Of a stretch of DNA of 64,000 bases, positions 9,652-21,903 are shown piece by piece. The DNA is taken from positions 99,173,463-99,237,462 of the forward strand of contig CM043945.1 of the NCBI GenBank assembly GCA_014529385.2, given 5' to 3'. The position numbers and the translations under genes are program-made. Numbering within the stretch: position 1 is the first letter of the stretch; every line of letters begins with the position of its first letter. This DNA comes from Adiantum capillus-veneris (taxonomy: Eukaryota > Streptophyta > Polypodiopsida > Polypodiales > Pteridaceae). The notes beneath the pieces were generated by a model. It ran no database searches. It was not told the DNA's origin and worked only from the letters and a program-made list of their open reading frames with translations.

Positions 9652-10161
9652 TCAATACTGAGCAAAGAGGAATCTTGGGGACTACCAACGCTCCCCATCA
9701 CTTGGTATTGACCTTGGGATTAAAATCATTACATGCGACAGTGGAGTCAGCACCGAGCGAATAGGAGGTGACTGCCCAACGCTCCCCATCGCTTGGTGTT
9801 GACCTTGGTGTTAAAGCCATTTCAAGCAACAACAAAGACCTTGGGACATGATAACCGACAACGGAAAGACGTGTCATATAGTAAAGTCAATACGAGCAAA
9901 CAGGAAGCTTGGGGACTGTCCAACGCTCCCATCACTTGGTGTTGACCTTGGTATAACCAACGATGAAGACCATAGTGATGTGATTACAAAAATGCAGTTG
10001 AGTCAATACTGGGCAAATAGGAATCTTGGGGACTACCCAACGCTCCCCATCACTTGGTATTGACCTTAATGTTAAATTCATTACATGTGACATTACAGTC
10101 AACACCAAGGGAATAACAGACTTGGTGACTGCCAAACGCTCCCCATTGCTTGGTGCTGATC
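9652..10161 (+). repeat. Array of five related stem-loops
   Basis: Five units of 58-63 nt start at 9652, 9747, 9887, 10003 and 10099. Each begins with a GTCA(A/G)(T/C)AC-type arm and ends with the matching (G)GT(A/G)(T/C)TGAC-type arm. The pairs are GTCAATACTGAG/CTTGGTATTGAC in units 1 and 4 (unit 4 with GGG), GTCAGCACCGAGCG/CGCTTGGTGTTGAC in unit 2 (14 pairs counting G-U), GTCAATAC-GAG/CTTGGTGTTGAC in unit 3, and GTCAACACCAAG/CTTGGTGCTGAT in unit 5. An inner GGGGA/TCCCC pairing appears in units 1 and 4. The apical text CCAACGCTCCCCATC is nearly invariant. Spacers are irregular (33-79 nt). The array lies 0.4 kb before a polypurine tract, in the plus orientation of the outer retroelement. Confidence 0.85.
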
Positions 10162-10570
10162 TACATTGTTTAATTCCATATCTATTATCAAATAATCCCT
10201 TCAATGCTTTATTAATATTTTCCATGCTAACAAGTACTCCAATAATGCACGTATCTCAAAGGCACTTTTTTTCCACTAGGTTTTTTTCCTTTGGTCATCT
10301 AGGTATTAGACTCTAATTTAGAACCTCATCATTCTACTTTCCTTGCACATACTTTTTATAAATAAATAGCAAACCACATCATTATGCTATTACAACGTAC
10401 AAATGTAACATCATCTCTCACATCAGACATATTCGGACCAATGAAGATGCTGCAACAAATTGAACCTCATCAACAAATTCAATGACAAAATGAAGACGAT
10501 CAGACCATCAACAACCAATCAAAAACCTTCCACAGCCTCCACAGACACTTTTCAACAGTGCTCGAGGACG

Positions 10571-10596
10571 GGGGCACGAAATTTGGAAGGGGGGAA
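10571..10596 (+). other. Polypurine tract before a probable LTR
   Basis: A purine-rich run (GGGGGCACGAAATTTGGAAG then GGGGGAA) ends immediately before TGTTAATTGAG. GAGGACGGGGGCACG-type text just before an LTR is usual at the 3' end of plant LTR retroelements. Confidence 0.65.
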
Positions 10597-11400
10597 TGTT
10601 AATTGAGTCAACGTCAGAAGCTGCTAAAGACTGAAGACGTACGAATGCACGTCAAAGATCAACACGAAGAAGCAGTAAAGATTGGAGTTACACATTTTTC
10701 ACATTTTCCCAAAATGGTAATGTATTGTAAATTCTCGATTTATTTCAAGCCATTGTAATATTTTAATTTGTTACAGGCTCAATGGGAGTTCCAAGCTGTA
10801 AAGGAGTTAGTGTGCTTAGGTAGTAGATTCTATAAGTGGTGGAGCCCTAAAGGCCTTGGGTGCCCGATATTGCATATTTTTACCCCAGCTACATAAGGCA
10901 CTGTGTAAAGGAAATTAGGGTTCTCAAGCTCATTTGTTGAGAGCACTCTTTGGTGAGAGTTCTTGAGGTGTGTGGCTATGGAGTCCTTGAGCTTCTCCTT
11001 GCTCATGTGACTTGATTAACACTAATCAATGCTTAATTCTCTTTCACTATGTCTTTCTCATGCTTCTTATGATTGCTAATGATGCTTTGATTAGCTAGAT
11101 CGTAACTAATTAGTGGTTAATCCCTCTCTAATCTTGTGTGATTGCCCTCTCTTGCTTGTGTGTGCATGTAGGTTTGATTGGAGTGTGGTGCTCGATAGAT
11201 CTATGTGTGTGTGCTTGCGATTAGTGTGTTGCATGATAGGATTAGTGTTGTGTGCGTCTTGCAATCGTTAGTGTGTGTGATTGGGTTGATTGGAGGTGAA
11301 GGGAAGTGGATGTGGAGATTGCCCTTCATTGTGGCTTTGCTCCTCCATAGGCCGAGAAGCTCACCTCATAGAGTCAACCATTCGTGTTGCCATGATTAGA
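10597..11400 (+). mobile_element. Probable 3' LTR of the outer retroelement
   Basis: Begins TGTTAATTGAGTCAACG straight after the polypurine tract. The body has the look of U3-R-U5: low-GC text, a possible TATA-like CTACATAAGG (about 10890), then T/G-rich text. The right border is a guess, since no partner LTR lies in the window (the 5' LTR would be left of position 1). No ORF of interest. Confidence 0.45.
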
Positions 11401-11899
11401 TCACTAATCGTGTGAGTGTTTCCATGCCCTAACCGGGTAGCTCATCCATTTGGATTGATAATTTTGTTGGTCATTAGAGCTATGCAACGATGGAACCCCC
11501 AACACTTGAAGGCCTTGTTTTTTTGTGACTGAGCATAGGAGCTTGATGTACCATGTATCATATTGTGTGTCAAGAAAGCATAACATGTACTGCTTGTTAA
11601 AGGATCACACCATCTCCATCTTTATTTTTCTCATGTGCGAAGGCCATCTTCATGGAAATGCTAGTGCCATTGTGATCTCCATTCCCATGGCATGATCCAA
11701 ATATGTTCCATGTCATCTATTCTTTTCATGTTGAAATATCTATTAACAAACTAAAAGGGCCTTGTAACCTAGGATTACCAAGTTGCACCATCAGGCCAAA
11801 CCCAATGTTTCTCAAATCACAAATCTTGATCTTTAAGGTGTGAAAAAGAGGACAATAAAAATAACATATAACACTTGACAGCTAAGGCTATGTTATATT

Positions 11900-12125
11900 G
11901 CACACAAAGGGTGAGGAGAGGGCTACGGGTTTACAAGGTGAAACACAATGCAAATGGCACAATGAGTAAGTACCAAGACTACATTCCATGGCTAATATAG
12001 CTTCTGCCCATTTCAATATTGTAGTGGCTGTTAGAAAAGGTTGGGTTTTGCTTTAGATGATGTGAAGAATGTGTTCTTGCATGGTGACTTGCAACAAGAG
12101 GTAAATATGGAAAGGCCACATGTTG
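11900..12125 (+). pseudogene. Decayed copia reverse transcriptase fragment
   Basis: Two short phrases survive in different frames. GFTR/VYKVKHNANGT (about 11930-11965) corresponds to the conserved W-V-Y-K-x-K-H-x-A-D-G entry of copia RT. DDVKNVFLHGDLQQEVNMER (about 12055-12115) corresponds to the hallmark D-V-K-x-A-F-L-H-G-D-L-x-E-E-V-Y-M. The RNA-dependent polymerase function is gone: frames shift and the middle part between the phrases is shorter than in intact elements. It is an orphan relic, with no LTR recognised around it. Confidence 0.8.
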
Positions 12126-13085
12126 GGGTAGTTGTAGCCATTGGTGCACCCACTTCTACCTCGTTGCATTACACCCATGTTCCATGACACCCTTGAGCTA
12201 TGATACGCCCATGACACGTGACCTACAATAAATGAGTCAAGATTACCTCTCTCCTATTTGTAGGAATGCATGCACATGAAGGCTACACCTAGGCTCTCAC
12301 AATAGTTTTATTGTCCTAGCATGAAATTGGATGTGCTTCGTGTCTACTTTCATTGTATGTCATTGTGTAAAATGCACACATATCAATCCCCAAAGATTTT
12401 CCTATCTTTGCTATACTTTTGGCATGGCTTTCATTATAGATTTTTCTCTCACTTCATCGCGTCTATGATGTCGGCATATTTTTTCACATGCAAGAAAACG
12501 TTTACAACACCCCAAAACTGCCAAGTAAAAATTGTGTTTATTCAACACGATTATCCTGAATTTATCATTTTGATTTACTAGCTTTGTTTCCTTAGCTTGG
12601 GATGTGAATTGGATTTTACTTTTTTTCCCATCTGGAAAGCAAAGGCCAAAAGTAAAGCTACTAGTAGGTGACCAAAACGTTTGTTCATTATTATTATTAA
12701 GTAGAATCTCAAGAGATTCTTGGTTGAATATTTGAGGAGAAGGATATCAAATTAAAGACACGCAACGAAAGTTTTGCTTGCAAATCAAACAAAAAGTGAA
12801 TACTTTCCCAGCTTAGGTTCTCAAAAGCTAGGCGGCTTCGATTTTTACAATCTCCAATGGTGACTCCTGACAGGTGGCTTTATTTTCGAGGCAAGAAATC
12901 TCTTTCCCCTGCAGGGCTCTGTGTATGGTGTTCTTCTGCTCTCTCCGAGTCTGTAGATTTTTACCTATCGCTTAGCGCAATGAAGGAAAAGGCGGCAACA
13001 TAGGCGATGGAGATAAGGAGATGTGGATGTCTAGTGTGCGAGCACGATGAGGTTTACAAGACCCAAGCAAGATGCTTTGCTGCCT
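12126..13085. other. No gene recognised
   Basis: AT-rich non-coding sequence with short random ORFs. Nothing supports a gene, RNA or element border. Confidence 0.5.
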
Positions 13086-13088
13086 TGC

Positions 13089-13090
<2 letters not shown>

Positions 13091-13182
<92 letters not shown>

Positions 13183-13391
13183 TGAGCGCATGCAGGCAAC
13201 CTCCAAAGGGTTTTCCTTCATGTTGAAAATTAATGAGTTTGTATGAATGTAGAGCGTTTGGGCGGCTTGCTGGTGTGCAGACGTAGAATCCCATTGCTTC
13301 TTGCTGATGCGCAGGCGTAGAATACTTGTCTCTCATTGTCGCGGACTCCTCGTGTCCATCTTCCCTTGCTTCTTCCTGATGTGTGGCAAAT

Positions 13392-13436
<45 letters not shown>
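13091..13436. repeat. Two (CT)n microsatellites
   Basis: A pure (CT) tract of about 88 bp at 13091-13179 and a second at 13394-13434. Between them, two related phrases (GTGTGCAGACGTAGAATCC and GATGCGCAGGCGTAGAATAC) suggest a short duplicated unit. Ser/Leu or Arg/Glu ORFs across the tracts are artefacts of the repeat. Confidence 0.95.
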
Positions 13437-13437
<1 letters not shown>

Positions 13438-13439
13438 GG

Positions 13440-14740
13440 TGCGCTGGGGCAAGCCTCTGTTTGTCTCTATTTGTGTTGGACGGATGGTGAAGAGGGGATA
13501 CGACCAAGGCATGCGTCACCTGGTTGAAGCGATTGTGCCTTGAAGAGACGGCAAAAGCGATTCATGCGGAGTTTGTGAGGGTTTATGCCTATTGGCCTCG
13601 TTTGAAGAGCAAGTGCTAGTTTGTGGTCTAAGGGCAGTGCCCTTTGCAGAAGGCTCAAGTAGAGGTGGACAGCCTTGGCCATGGGCTGTAGATGGAGATC
13701 AGAGCAAGGAAGGGAGACGGAGGCAGGAAGGCGAGAAGGTGGAGGGGCAACTGCAAGGCCAAGCGGAGGGACTGCGAGGGAACAGTTGAAGGTAAAGACT
13801 TTTGATTTTAGGAAGCTTGGGTGAGGAATCTAGCGATGTAATTAATTAATGAATCGAAGAAGGACCCAGTAGTAGGTGGTTCATCGACAAGTCTTAGATG
13901 CTACAATATTGACCACTAACAAAAGTGTGAAGAGCACTTATCTAAGTTACTATAATTTGCTTATAGCAACATTATGCACTCTACGGCAATTATTCATAGA
14001 AAAAAAGAAGGAAATCCATATGCCGAGCGAAAAAAACTGAGCATGACATTTTTTCGAGCAAAAATTGTGAGAACCATAACACCCAATTCTTACTTGATTA
14101 AACTATGTAATAAAAGGCATCCCTATTGTAATGGCAACTCTAGGCAGTCAACTCCAACGATCAATCTATAGATGACTAAAAACTTCAGCTCGTGAAGCCG
14201 ATGCTACACGAAAAACGCTTATGTAAGCTAACAAAATGAAGCTAGTATCAAAGGAAGCCCTAATGTAATGGAAATTGTAGGCAATTCAACAAAACTATCA
14301 ATCCATTGAGAACTGAAAACCTTAGATCATGAAGCCAATGCTACATTGAAACTCTAGCCCCACCTAGTCTTTGGAATGACTCTACTTTTGCTTGTGTAGC
14401 CTGATGCACAAATGATGAGCTATAGAATCCACTTCGTGGACGCAAAAATGCACATACTACATGTGTGAGGCACTGACTATCACCTCTGGGAGATCCTCAT
14501 AATGCCGAACCGAACCACGAGTGCTAACATGGCAAACATGCAAAGTATTTGGCACCTATATAACTTCTCTCACTAGCTTTGCTTGCATGCTTCTACCCAA
14601 TGTTAGTCTCTTGTTAAAGTCCTTGGTTAATTTACATGTCCATCTAATATGCTTACCGTCTTTGATTTTTTCACAAAAAGAACTAGGTTGTGTCATAATA
14701 ATCAATATATAATTCTCCTAAATGATTTTCTCATGTTAAA
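13440..14740. other. No gene recognised
   Basis: Contains a GC-richer part (13440-13800) with short ORFs of low complexity and AT-rich sequence after it. At 14060-14340 two related stretches (ATAAAAGGCATCCC/AATGGCAACTCTAGGCAG and AAAGGAAGCCCTAATGTAAT/GGAAATTGTAGGCAA) suggest an old duplication of about 160 bp. No protein family was recognised. Confidence 0.4.
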
Positions 14741-15068
14741 CTGATCATTTAATATGGGGAAGTTCCAGGGGAGAAAAAGCTAGAATATTGGTTAAGCTAG
14801 CAGACCGGCCACAGTAGGGATCCAAAGGAGGGAAAATAGGGATCCAAAGGGGGGTCCATCTGCAAAAGAGCCATGTGCAACAATGGGCTAAAAAGACCCT
14901 AAGGTTCAGCCCATTAAGACTTCCAAAATGCTAAGGTTCCAAAATTCAAAGGTTGTGTCCAAATGTCAACCATGGGGGGAATTGGATGCTTTGTGTGTGT
15001 CCCAAAAGTCTTTTCAAATCCCTACATAGGAGGGGGCGAGCCTAGCTTGTAGGGGATGAGATAGAAAG

Positions 15069-15126
<58 letters not shown>

Positions 15127-16320
15127 GCTCCCTTTACACAAAGGGAATGAGGGACACATGTCAGCTCCCTAGCCCAGATGCCCACAAGGTGTACCCAATT
15201 CCTATTGGATGGCCTTGGAGGTGGACCAATGAGAATTAGGCTAGAGTAAATCTAGTTTAATTAATTTAAAACACTTAATAAAAGAACCAATGAGAATTAA
15301 GTCCTCTAGAAGACTATTGGACAGTCTCCCAAGGGGTCCAATGAGCATTCAGCAGCCCAATGGCTTGCCTGATTCCTATTGGCCATGAGGCAAAGGGGTC
15401 CAATGAGAGTTTAGTTGAATTATTGAATTACCTAAAGCTCTCACAAAAGGGGAAAGGGGGACACATGTCAGAAGGCTATCACTTATGCTGCTTAATTGTC
15501 ATTGGCTAGCCCTAGGGAGGTCCAATGAGAGGATAGCAAGAGCAAATAGCAAGAGGGGTTTCCTAAGAGAGAGAGGGGGCTGATTTTTGCAAGGCATTAT
15601 CACACACACACTCACACAATCTCATGTGTGAAGTAAAGAAGACTCTCTCTCCTTCTCAAGCTTTAATGGAAAGCTTATCACCTACTCCAAGCTTATGAGA
15701 AGGGAGGCCACACCAACAACTCTTGGCTTTGTGATGCAAATCCAACCAAGATCCAAGCTTCAATGCATGCTCATCTCCTCTACCATTCTAATTACTAAGC
15801 TAAGCTATGCTAATATGAGTGATTATGTGAGGAGATGTACATCTTTCTCGTAAGAATACTCCTTCATCCTCTCAATCTACTCTCATACCCTACTAGCTCT
15901 CACCATCTTTGAAGGTGTGTGAGGTCTTGGGTCTGAGACCGGGGATAATTGATGTTGTGTTTGCTAAGTGTTTTGCTTAGTGCATGAAGCTTTCATCTTC
16001 ATTGCACTAGCTAGTCTTGAAGGAACACAAAGAATTGTATTGTACAATGTCTCTCTTGATGGGAGAAACCATAATACAAAGCCTTTTGGAGGGGGGACTG
16101 GCTCCATGCAAATCCGGTCCTCAACTGTTGTCAATAGCTTAATTTCCTTCTCTTTTGAAAGTATTGTTCATGCTATCTAACTAGGTGTTATGCTTTTTGT
16201 TGCTCTCTCCACCCAAGCACTCTTGTAATTCTCATTAGGAATCTATTCTAATGAAATGCCCACTATGTTCATGCTAATTTCCGCTACACACAAGTTTTTA
16301 GGCCATTAAATGTTACAGGT
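14740..16320 (+). other. Possible LTR-like region with inverted CCAAT pairs
   Basis: The region lacks ORFs and has the build of a long LTR or regulatory block. There is a short duplicated TAGGGATCCAAAGG, a (CA)28 tract, and then four units at about 15200-15530 of the form (T/C)ATTGG-N18-25-CCAATGAG, one with a perfect ATTGGAC/GTCCAAT arm pair. The word GGACACATGTCAG occurs twice (about 15149 and 15450). TG/CA borders, a partner repeat and a primer site were not found, so the LTR reading is an inference from style only. Confidence 0.3.
15069..15125. repeat. (CA)n microsatellite
   Basis: About 28 pure CA units followed by AAGCTCCC. Confidence 0.97.
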
Positions 16321-19300
16321 TGTGTTTTGCATTGCTCGCTAGGGTGGGTGTCTGCATGTGATGCCACATTGTTGCCTTCTTGCAACACAAATCCTTTTTT
16401 TTTTTGCAGTATCTCAACCTCCCATGGTAGTAGAAAAGTGTTGATGATAGTACAAACTTTAGTCTATGGAAATATTCTTTGACTTTCACCCGAGTCACGC
16501 ATACTTTTTCCTTTAAGCATCTCTATTCATCTTCGGGATTTGTATATGCATTTTTAGAACCATCGATCGAACTGCATTAACAAGTCTTCTACTAGAGATG
16601 CCATCATTGATTGATTGCTCATGAATCTGGCTACTAGGTCTACCACCATTGGTCCTATGGATGATTGCATGGAACTCTAGCCATTGTACCTCGTACCCTC
16701 GTGCCCACGTTCTTGATAATTGACTGCTCCTCATTGCCAAAGGTTGCGGCTCTCACTTCAAACTTTAGCCCAAATCTATAGGTCCATACATATTGGTCAA
16801 AGTTTTTTGCAAGTTCGCCCCTTTTATTGATGAGTTTACCCCTAGACAATCAAAATGAAATTCCATGCATGATTAAAGCAAAGGCTAAGAGAGTAGGCTC
16901 CCACAAGACGACGTTTATACAAAACATTATTTGAAGCATTTGTGAGTATTTACAGCAGCAAAATGGTGGCTCTGTAAAACTTAATTACTTAACATGTTTT
17001 CCTATATTTACATTAAAATCCAGTTTCCAAAACCCTTAAGTCTAAAGCTCTCAAACCAAAGCCTTTTCTTATTACTATTAACATCAGTAGCTCACACACC
17101 AACCCTACCTAAGTTAAATTTTTCCACAAGCCATTATTGTTTCTTTGTTTCTTCTATTAGGAAAAATATATTCAGGAAGGCTGGCTTGCAGTGTGTCTCT
17201 TCTATACTATAATGCAAAGAATGAAAGAGAGCAAAAAGAGAAGGGCATAATTTTACCAATTTTGCCAACATTGGTAGAGATAAACTCGTTAGTGGCATTT
17301 TCATTGACAAACGAAGGATGCCCATGCTAGCATTTTCACTTATCCTCCTCCGCTCCTCTCGCTCTCTCTCTCTCACTCTCACACACACACACATCTCTTG
17401 AAATTTGTGTCTACTAATTAATAAAAAATTATTTGAGCTTGAGAGCCCACAATGGCACAATGCCATCCAAAATCCTAGTTCTATCAGCATAGGTTGCTTG
17501 GGGAACTAACCTTCATATGAAGAGATGCAAACAATAATTTGTTTGGAAATGTTTGAGAGAATAATAAGGGGGATTTTGAAAAAAAAAATAAGGGCATTTT
17601 TTTGTAAAATATGAGTAATGTTTTGGGAATTTTTGAAATAAGAGGGGTATTTTGAGAATTCCCCAAATCTCAGAGCCTTCAATTAATGCCTCTCAATAAT
17701 GTACAGATTGGCTGCCCATGAGTCATATATGAACTACCATACGAGCCCTTCAGTTGCAACTTTTGCCGAGGAGACGAGTAAAGGCCAAGTGCAGGTATCA
17801 AGAGCCTTAAGGCGTGTACACCGAATGACATCTAGCGGTCTATCAATAGTGTATAGACCGGCAGCAAAGTCAAGCGACGGGGTCATATATGTACTACCTA
17901 TCAATAGTGGATCAAGAGTGCACAAACTCGTGATGACGGGGATAGGAGCGTTGAGGCAGGTACATTGTATGAGGTTCTTGAGAGAGCTGGGATTTGAAGC
18001 GGCGTTTGCCTACTAGGTTTGCTTGCGCTCTGTTGTACTTGTGAGCGAGATTCAACACCCCTCCGAGCCGAGACCTTCTCTCAAGGTGTTCCGCCGCGTT
18101 GGCGCGGAACAAATAGGCTTGAAAATCCTATCCGAGCATGGGTTGCAATTTGCTCAAATTACACCATTAGGCCGGTCCCTGCATCACTCCCGCCCACTTG
18201 AGATGCCACTCCCGCATCGGCGCGGAAGGCGGTTCATTAATGTTTTCTGAATTCACCTTTTATGCTAATTTTGCAGGAACATACTTGCATCGCTCCCTCC
18301 CACCTGGGACGCTGGCCATGGCACTCCTGCGTCGTGGCAGAAGGCTGGAGGTCAAAAACCAAGAGCTCCTTGTATTGACGATTCCACAGTCTCCCTTATC
18401 CACCCTCCGCCCCCTCTTCCTCATGCGCTGATCTGATTCCTTGGGTTTCCATCACCATTGCGTTGCAAGTGTCTATCATCTGCTTATTAAAGATAGGATG
18501 AAAAGGGTCATTCTTGTTCTTGGTAATAAGCGCATAACATCCACAAAACACTTTGGTACAATGTCATGCCAGCACCCTCCAACCTCGATCTAGAGAGAGA
18601 GAGAGAGAGAGAGAGACAGGGCTTGCAAAAATAGTCCGTCGACTCCAGATTTTTACTTCTGATAAGCATTCTTCTTCTATTGTTAAGTGGGATCTAAAGA
18701 GATTCCACTTTTTTTATCATAAAAATCAAATTTCTTCAACGATACCGCCCAAATCAAGCATGTGTTAGTGTGGAAGGCTACAATGTACATACCAAAAATG
18801 TATGTGAGGTTGCTCTTTGTCTGCCTCAATTTAATTAGTTTTTGTTAAGCTTATCTGCTAGAAACCCATCCAAGACAATCCCACTCGCCATATTGCGTCG
18901 CCAGGGAAGGGAGAAGGCCACAGAGCCGAGATTTGAAGGCGTTGTTGCCCGCATATTCAAGAAAGATATTTTTCGTCAAATTCCATTGCTTCCCCTTTCT
19001 CCATGTCTCTTTCATTTCCCAAGGCCTCAACCACTACCTAATGTTGTACACAAGGGAGAGCCGGGTTTTGAAGGCACTATATATTAAAAAGAGAGATTTC
19101 CCACAAGGTTTTGTTTACTAGTGTGCCATCAAAGTCCACTGCTTTGCCTTTCCCCACACCTCTCTCCTTTTAGCCCCAGGGCCTTGACCCCAGTACGTGA
19201 AACTATTATGCGTCGACACGTGACTGTTTCAAGTAAGGGCTAAGGCCTTTGGAAGTCGCATTTGAAGGTAATGTATATTGAAGAGAGATCTATCCAATGT

Positions 19301-19520
19301 GTTGTCAAGAGTGAGACAGGTAAAAGTTTGGGCTGCTCGCAAGCATGTGATGGTTGCAAACATTGAGATGGAGGCTAGAAGGATGGTGCATGACGAGCTA
19401 CATACTAGACATCCCTTCATTGATGATGAGTGTGATTCATGCTAAAGTATCCTCTTTTGGACTTGATGAAACAAAATGAGGGAATAATTTGTTCTCAAGA
19501 AAATATGTTAATTACTACTC
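16321..19520. other. No gene recognised; minor repeats
   Basis: Short ORFs without motifs. Details: a T9 run at 16388; a short CT/CA tract at 17351-17395; a stretch at 17565-17660 with the GAGGGGTATTTTGAGAAT arm also seen at the end of the MITE-like element; a GC-richer part at 17740-18420 in which related phrases (CACTCCCGCCCACTTGAGATG and CGCTCCCTCCCACCTGGGACG) recur about 110 bp apart; and a (GA)11 tract at 18594-18615. Confidence 0.45.
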
Positions 19521-19574
19521 ACTAAAGATGTCTCCTTTTGACTTGGAACTAAAGATGTCTCCTTTTGACTTGGA
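19521..19574. repeat. Perfect 27-bp tandem duplication
   Basis: The unit beginning ACTAAAGATGTCTCC and ending TTTTGACTTGGA occurs twice with no spacer and no mismatch, followed within 25 bp by a (GT)n tract (19597-19638). Confidence 0.95.
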
Positions 19575-19592
19575 AACTGACCTCAACTAATT

Positions 19593-19596
<4 letters not shown>

Positions 19597-19638
<42 letters not shown>
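19597..19638. repeat. (GT)n microsatellite
   Basis: About 20 GT units. Confidence 0.97.
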
Positions 19639-19640
<2 letters not shown>

Positions 19641-20029
19641 ATGTGGATCTCGCTTGGTTTTATCATTCGCTTGGTAAACTTTGCTTGATGCTTGGTAAGA
19701 CTTGAAAAAAAACTACCCACACCTATTGTAAATCTTGGATGTAAAGATTCTAATGCTGAGAGAATTTCAAGACACCACACAAAAAGTTTTCTAAATGGAC
19801 TCTATCTATTCAATGACATCAAGTTCAATACACTAAATTGGTCAACAAGAAATGTAGCTAATAATAGATGAAGAAAGCAGGTATGTCCCTCTAATCTTTT
19901 TTCCATTGGATATAAAAGTAAGGCTAAAAGTAAATATAAGTCTTTAGTTTGAATAGGTTTTCTAGTGGCCCTCCATGTGTATGCTTGTGAGTAGGGGAGG
20001 ACTAATTATTCCTAAGAGGCCCTTGTGTC

Positions 20030-20410
20030 TATTTTTCTAATCTTTATTCCTTTTTGACAATTGAGTTCCGTTTTTGAGTGCTTTGCATGTAATTTGTCAA
20101 AAAGTACCTGGCAAAAGAAGGCAATTATGTCTTAAAATAACCTCCAAAACATGCAAAACCAACTCAAATTCTAGTTTTAGCATCTTGTATTGATAGACAA
20201 TAGATGTTCTCAGAACCAAGAACCAAGGGTATTATGGGAATTTTGGAAAAGTTGAAGGACCTTTGCCTATGCTTTCATTCAACACTCCAAAGTATCTTGC
20301 CAAGATTCTTGTTAATCACGTCCTTTTTGGCCTACCAAGGGTATACTAGGAATTTTGGAAATCGAAGGGGTATTTTGGGAATTTTCAGGAATTAGAGGGG
20401 TGATTTAGTA
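20030..20410 (+). mobile_element. MITE-like element, diverged copy A
   Basis: Matches the reverse complement of 30886-31289 in order over several blocks: TTGACAATTGAGTTCCGTTTTTGAGTG, TTTGCATGTAATTTGTCA, AACCAACTCAAATT, ATCTTGTATTGATAGACAAT, and the end AAGGGGTATTTTGGGAATTTT. Its left terminus is not resolved. Non-coding. Confidence 0.7.
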
Positions 20411-20863
20411 TGGATACCAGATGCCGCTTGAGGTGGCAAAGCACGAGCAAAACACCGCTGACACAGGAGCACAGAGGTTGTAGATTTTTTTTTGTGTCAC
20501 CTTTGATAGGAGGTGGTTGAGATTGCCAGTGCTTGGAGCAGCCTCGCATAAGCTCCACACTGGGACGAGTTTATTATGGCAAGAGATTTTTTTTTGCAAT
20601 TGTTCATTCGAGATGCGTGTTTGCAGTGTAGAAGCAAAGGGCCAATGGTCTCCGTCTGTGTCTCTCTGTCGGCTGAGCGCACATAGATAGCTCTTTGTGT
20701 GTGCAAACTGAACTTGGTGCAATGGTGTTGCCTGCTCTATCGACAAGGTGTGGCAGAGACAGATGCAGGTGAAGAAAGGAAGAGCGAGATCTCATGCATC
20801 GGCTGGAAGGAAGTGTACAAGGGAAGGGAAGGGAGGGTTGCGTAGGGTGAGAGTGCTATGTAG

Positions 20864-20896
<33 letters not shown>

Positions 20897-21842
20897 CAAG
20901 GGGGCATTGTGCTCCGTGTGCAGTAGCAGACGAGTACGGCTGTCTGCAGCTCTCAAAGGTGGAGCTGCGATGAGGGAGGTAAGCGGGTTCCGTTCGCGCA
21001 TGGGAACAAGAGAGAGATGGTGGATTATGCTTTTGCCAAGCTAGTGAAGAGAATCTCGACGTCAAATTAATGTGAAAGTTAGAAAATGGACCCATTTTTA
21101 AAAATAGGTGGTGCCAACGTTTGAATTAAGGCGAATCAAACAAGATCCTTTGGGATTAACTCCGAGCAAAAAGGAAAAAGGTGTGTGCCAACTAGCTGGC
21201 CTTGGCACTCGAGTCGAAGAGCTAACAGGGGAGTTGGGTGGTAGATAGCTGGCGGCATTAGCTCGCAACGGATGTTTGGGCAAGACGAGAGCCATGTGGC
21301 ACCATGGTAGCAAAGATAGGAGGCGTTCAAGGCGACAGAGAGTAGCGGAGTTTTTTTATATATACAAGAGCTCACAAGGTGATCACCTGAGTCATCACGA
21401 CAAATTGGCTTAACTCAACATCACGTTTGTTATCGTGATGTTATGAGCTCGATACGTCAGTGCTGCTTCACATTCAATAAAATGATGTACAGAAACTAAA
21501 GCTTAATGAATCGAGGGAGAACGAATAAATAAAGGAGGACCCAATAATATGTGCCTCTAGAGACCAATATGTTTGCCTTAGGATTAAAGAAAAGAGACTC
21601 AAGAGCGTCCTTTTAGAGGCGATCTTTCCATCACAATAATGATTGATACCATGATTTCTTACAAGTTGTTGTAGAAGTTTTGAAACTTTTGGATCATGAT
21701 GTAACTACCACCTTTGCTGGTCAACATTATCATAGATATTTGGTAAAGCATTTGGTAAAGCATGAAATTATTGAATTGAGGAAGCTCAATAAATTCAAGC
21801 ATAATTTCTTCTAACAATATCCATCTCTCAAACTTGCCTATA

Positions 21843-21903
<61 letters not shown>

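Noticed and set aside
9652-10161. CRISPR array
   Set aside because: Units are long, diverged and irregularly spaced, in plant nuclear DNA; no cas genes.
9861-10225. Protein ORFs across the stem-loop array (both strands)
   Set aside because: They arise from the repeated units; frames differ from unit to unit because spacing is irregular.
12972-13519. Long Arg/Glu and Ser/Leu ORFs over GA/CT tracts (here and at many later sites)
   Set aside because: Any (GA)n or (CT)n tract is open in most frames; no flanking domain or start context supports a gene.
17699-18016. 105-codon plus-strand ORF
   Set aside because: No recognised motif, an internal repeat of its own DNA, and open frames on the other strand; coding is not supported.
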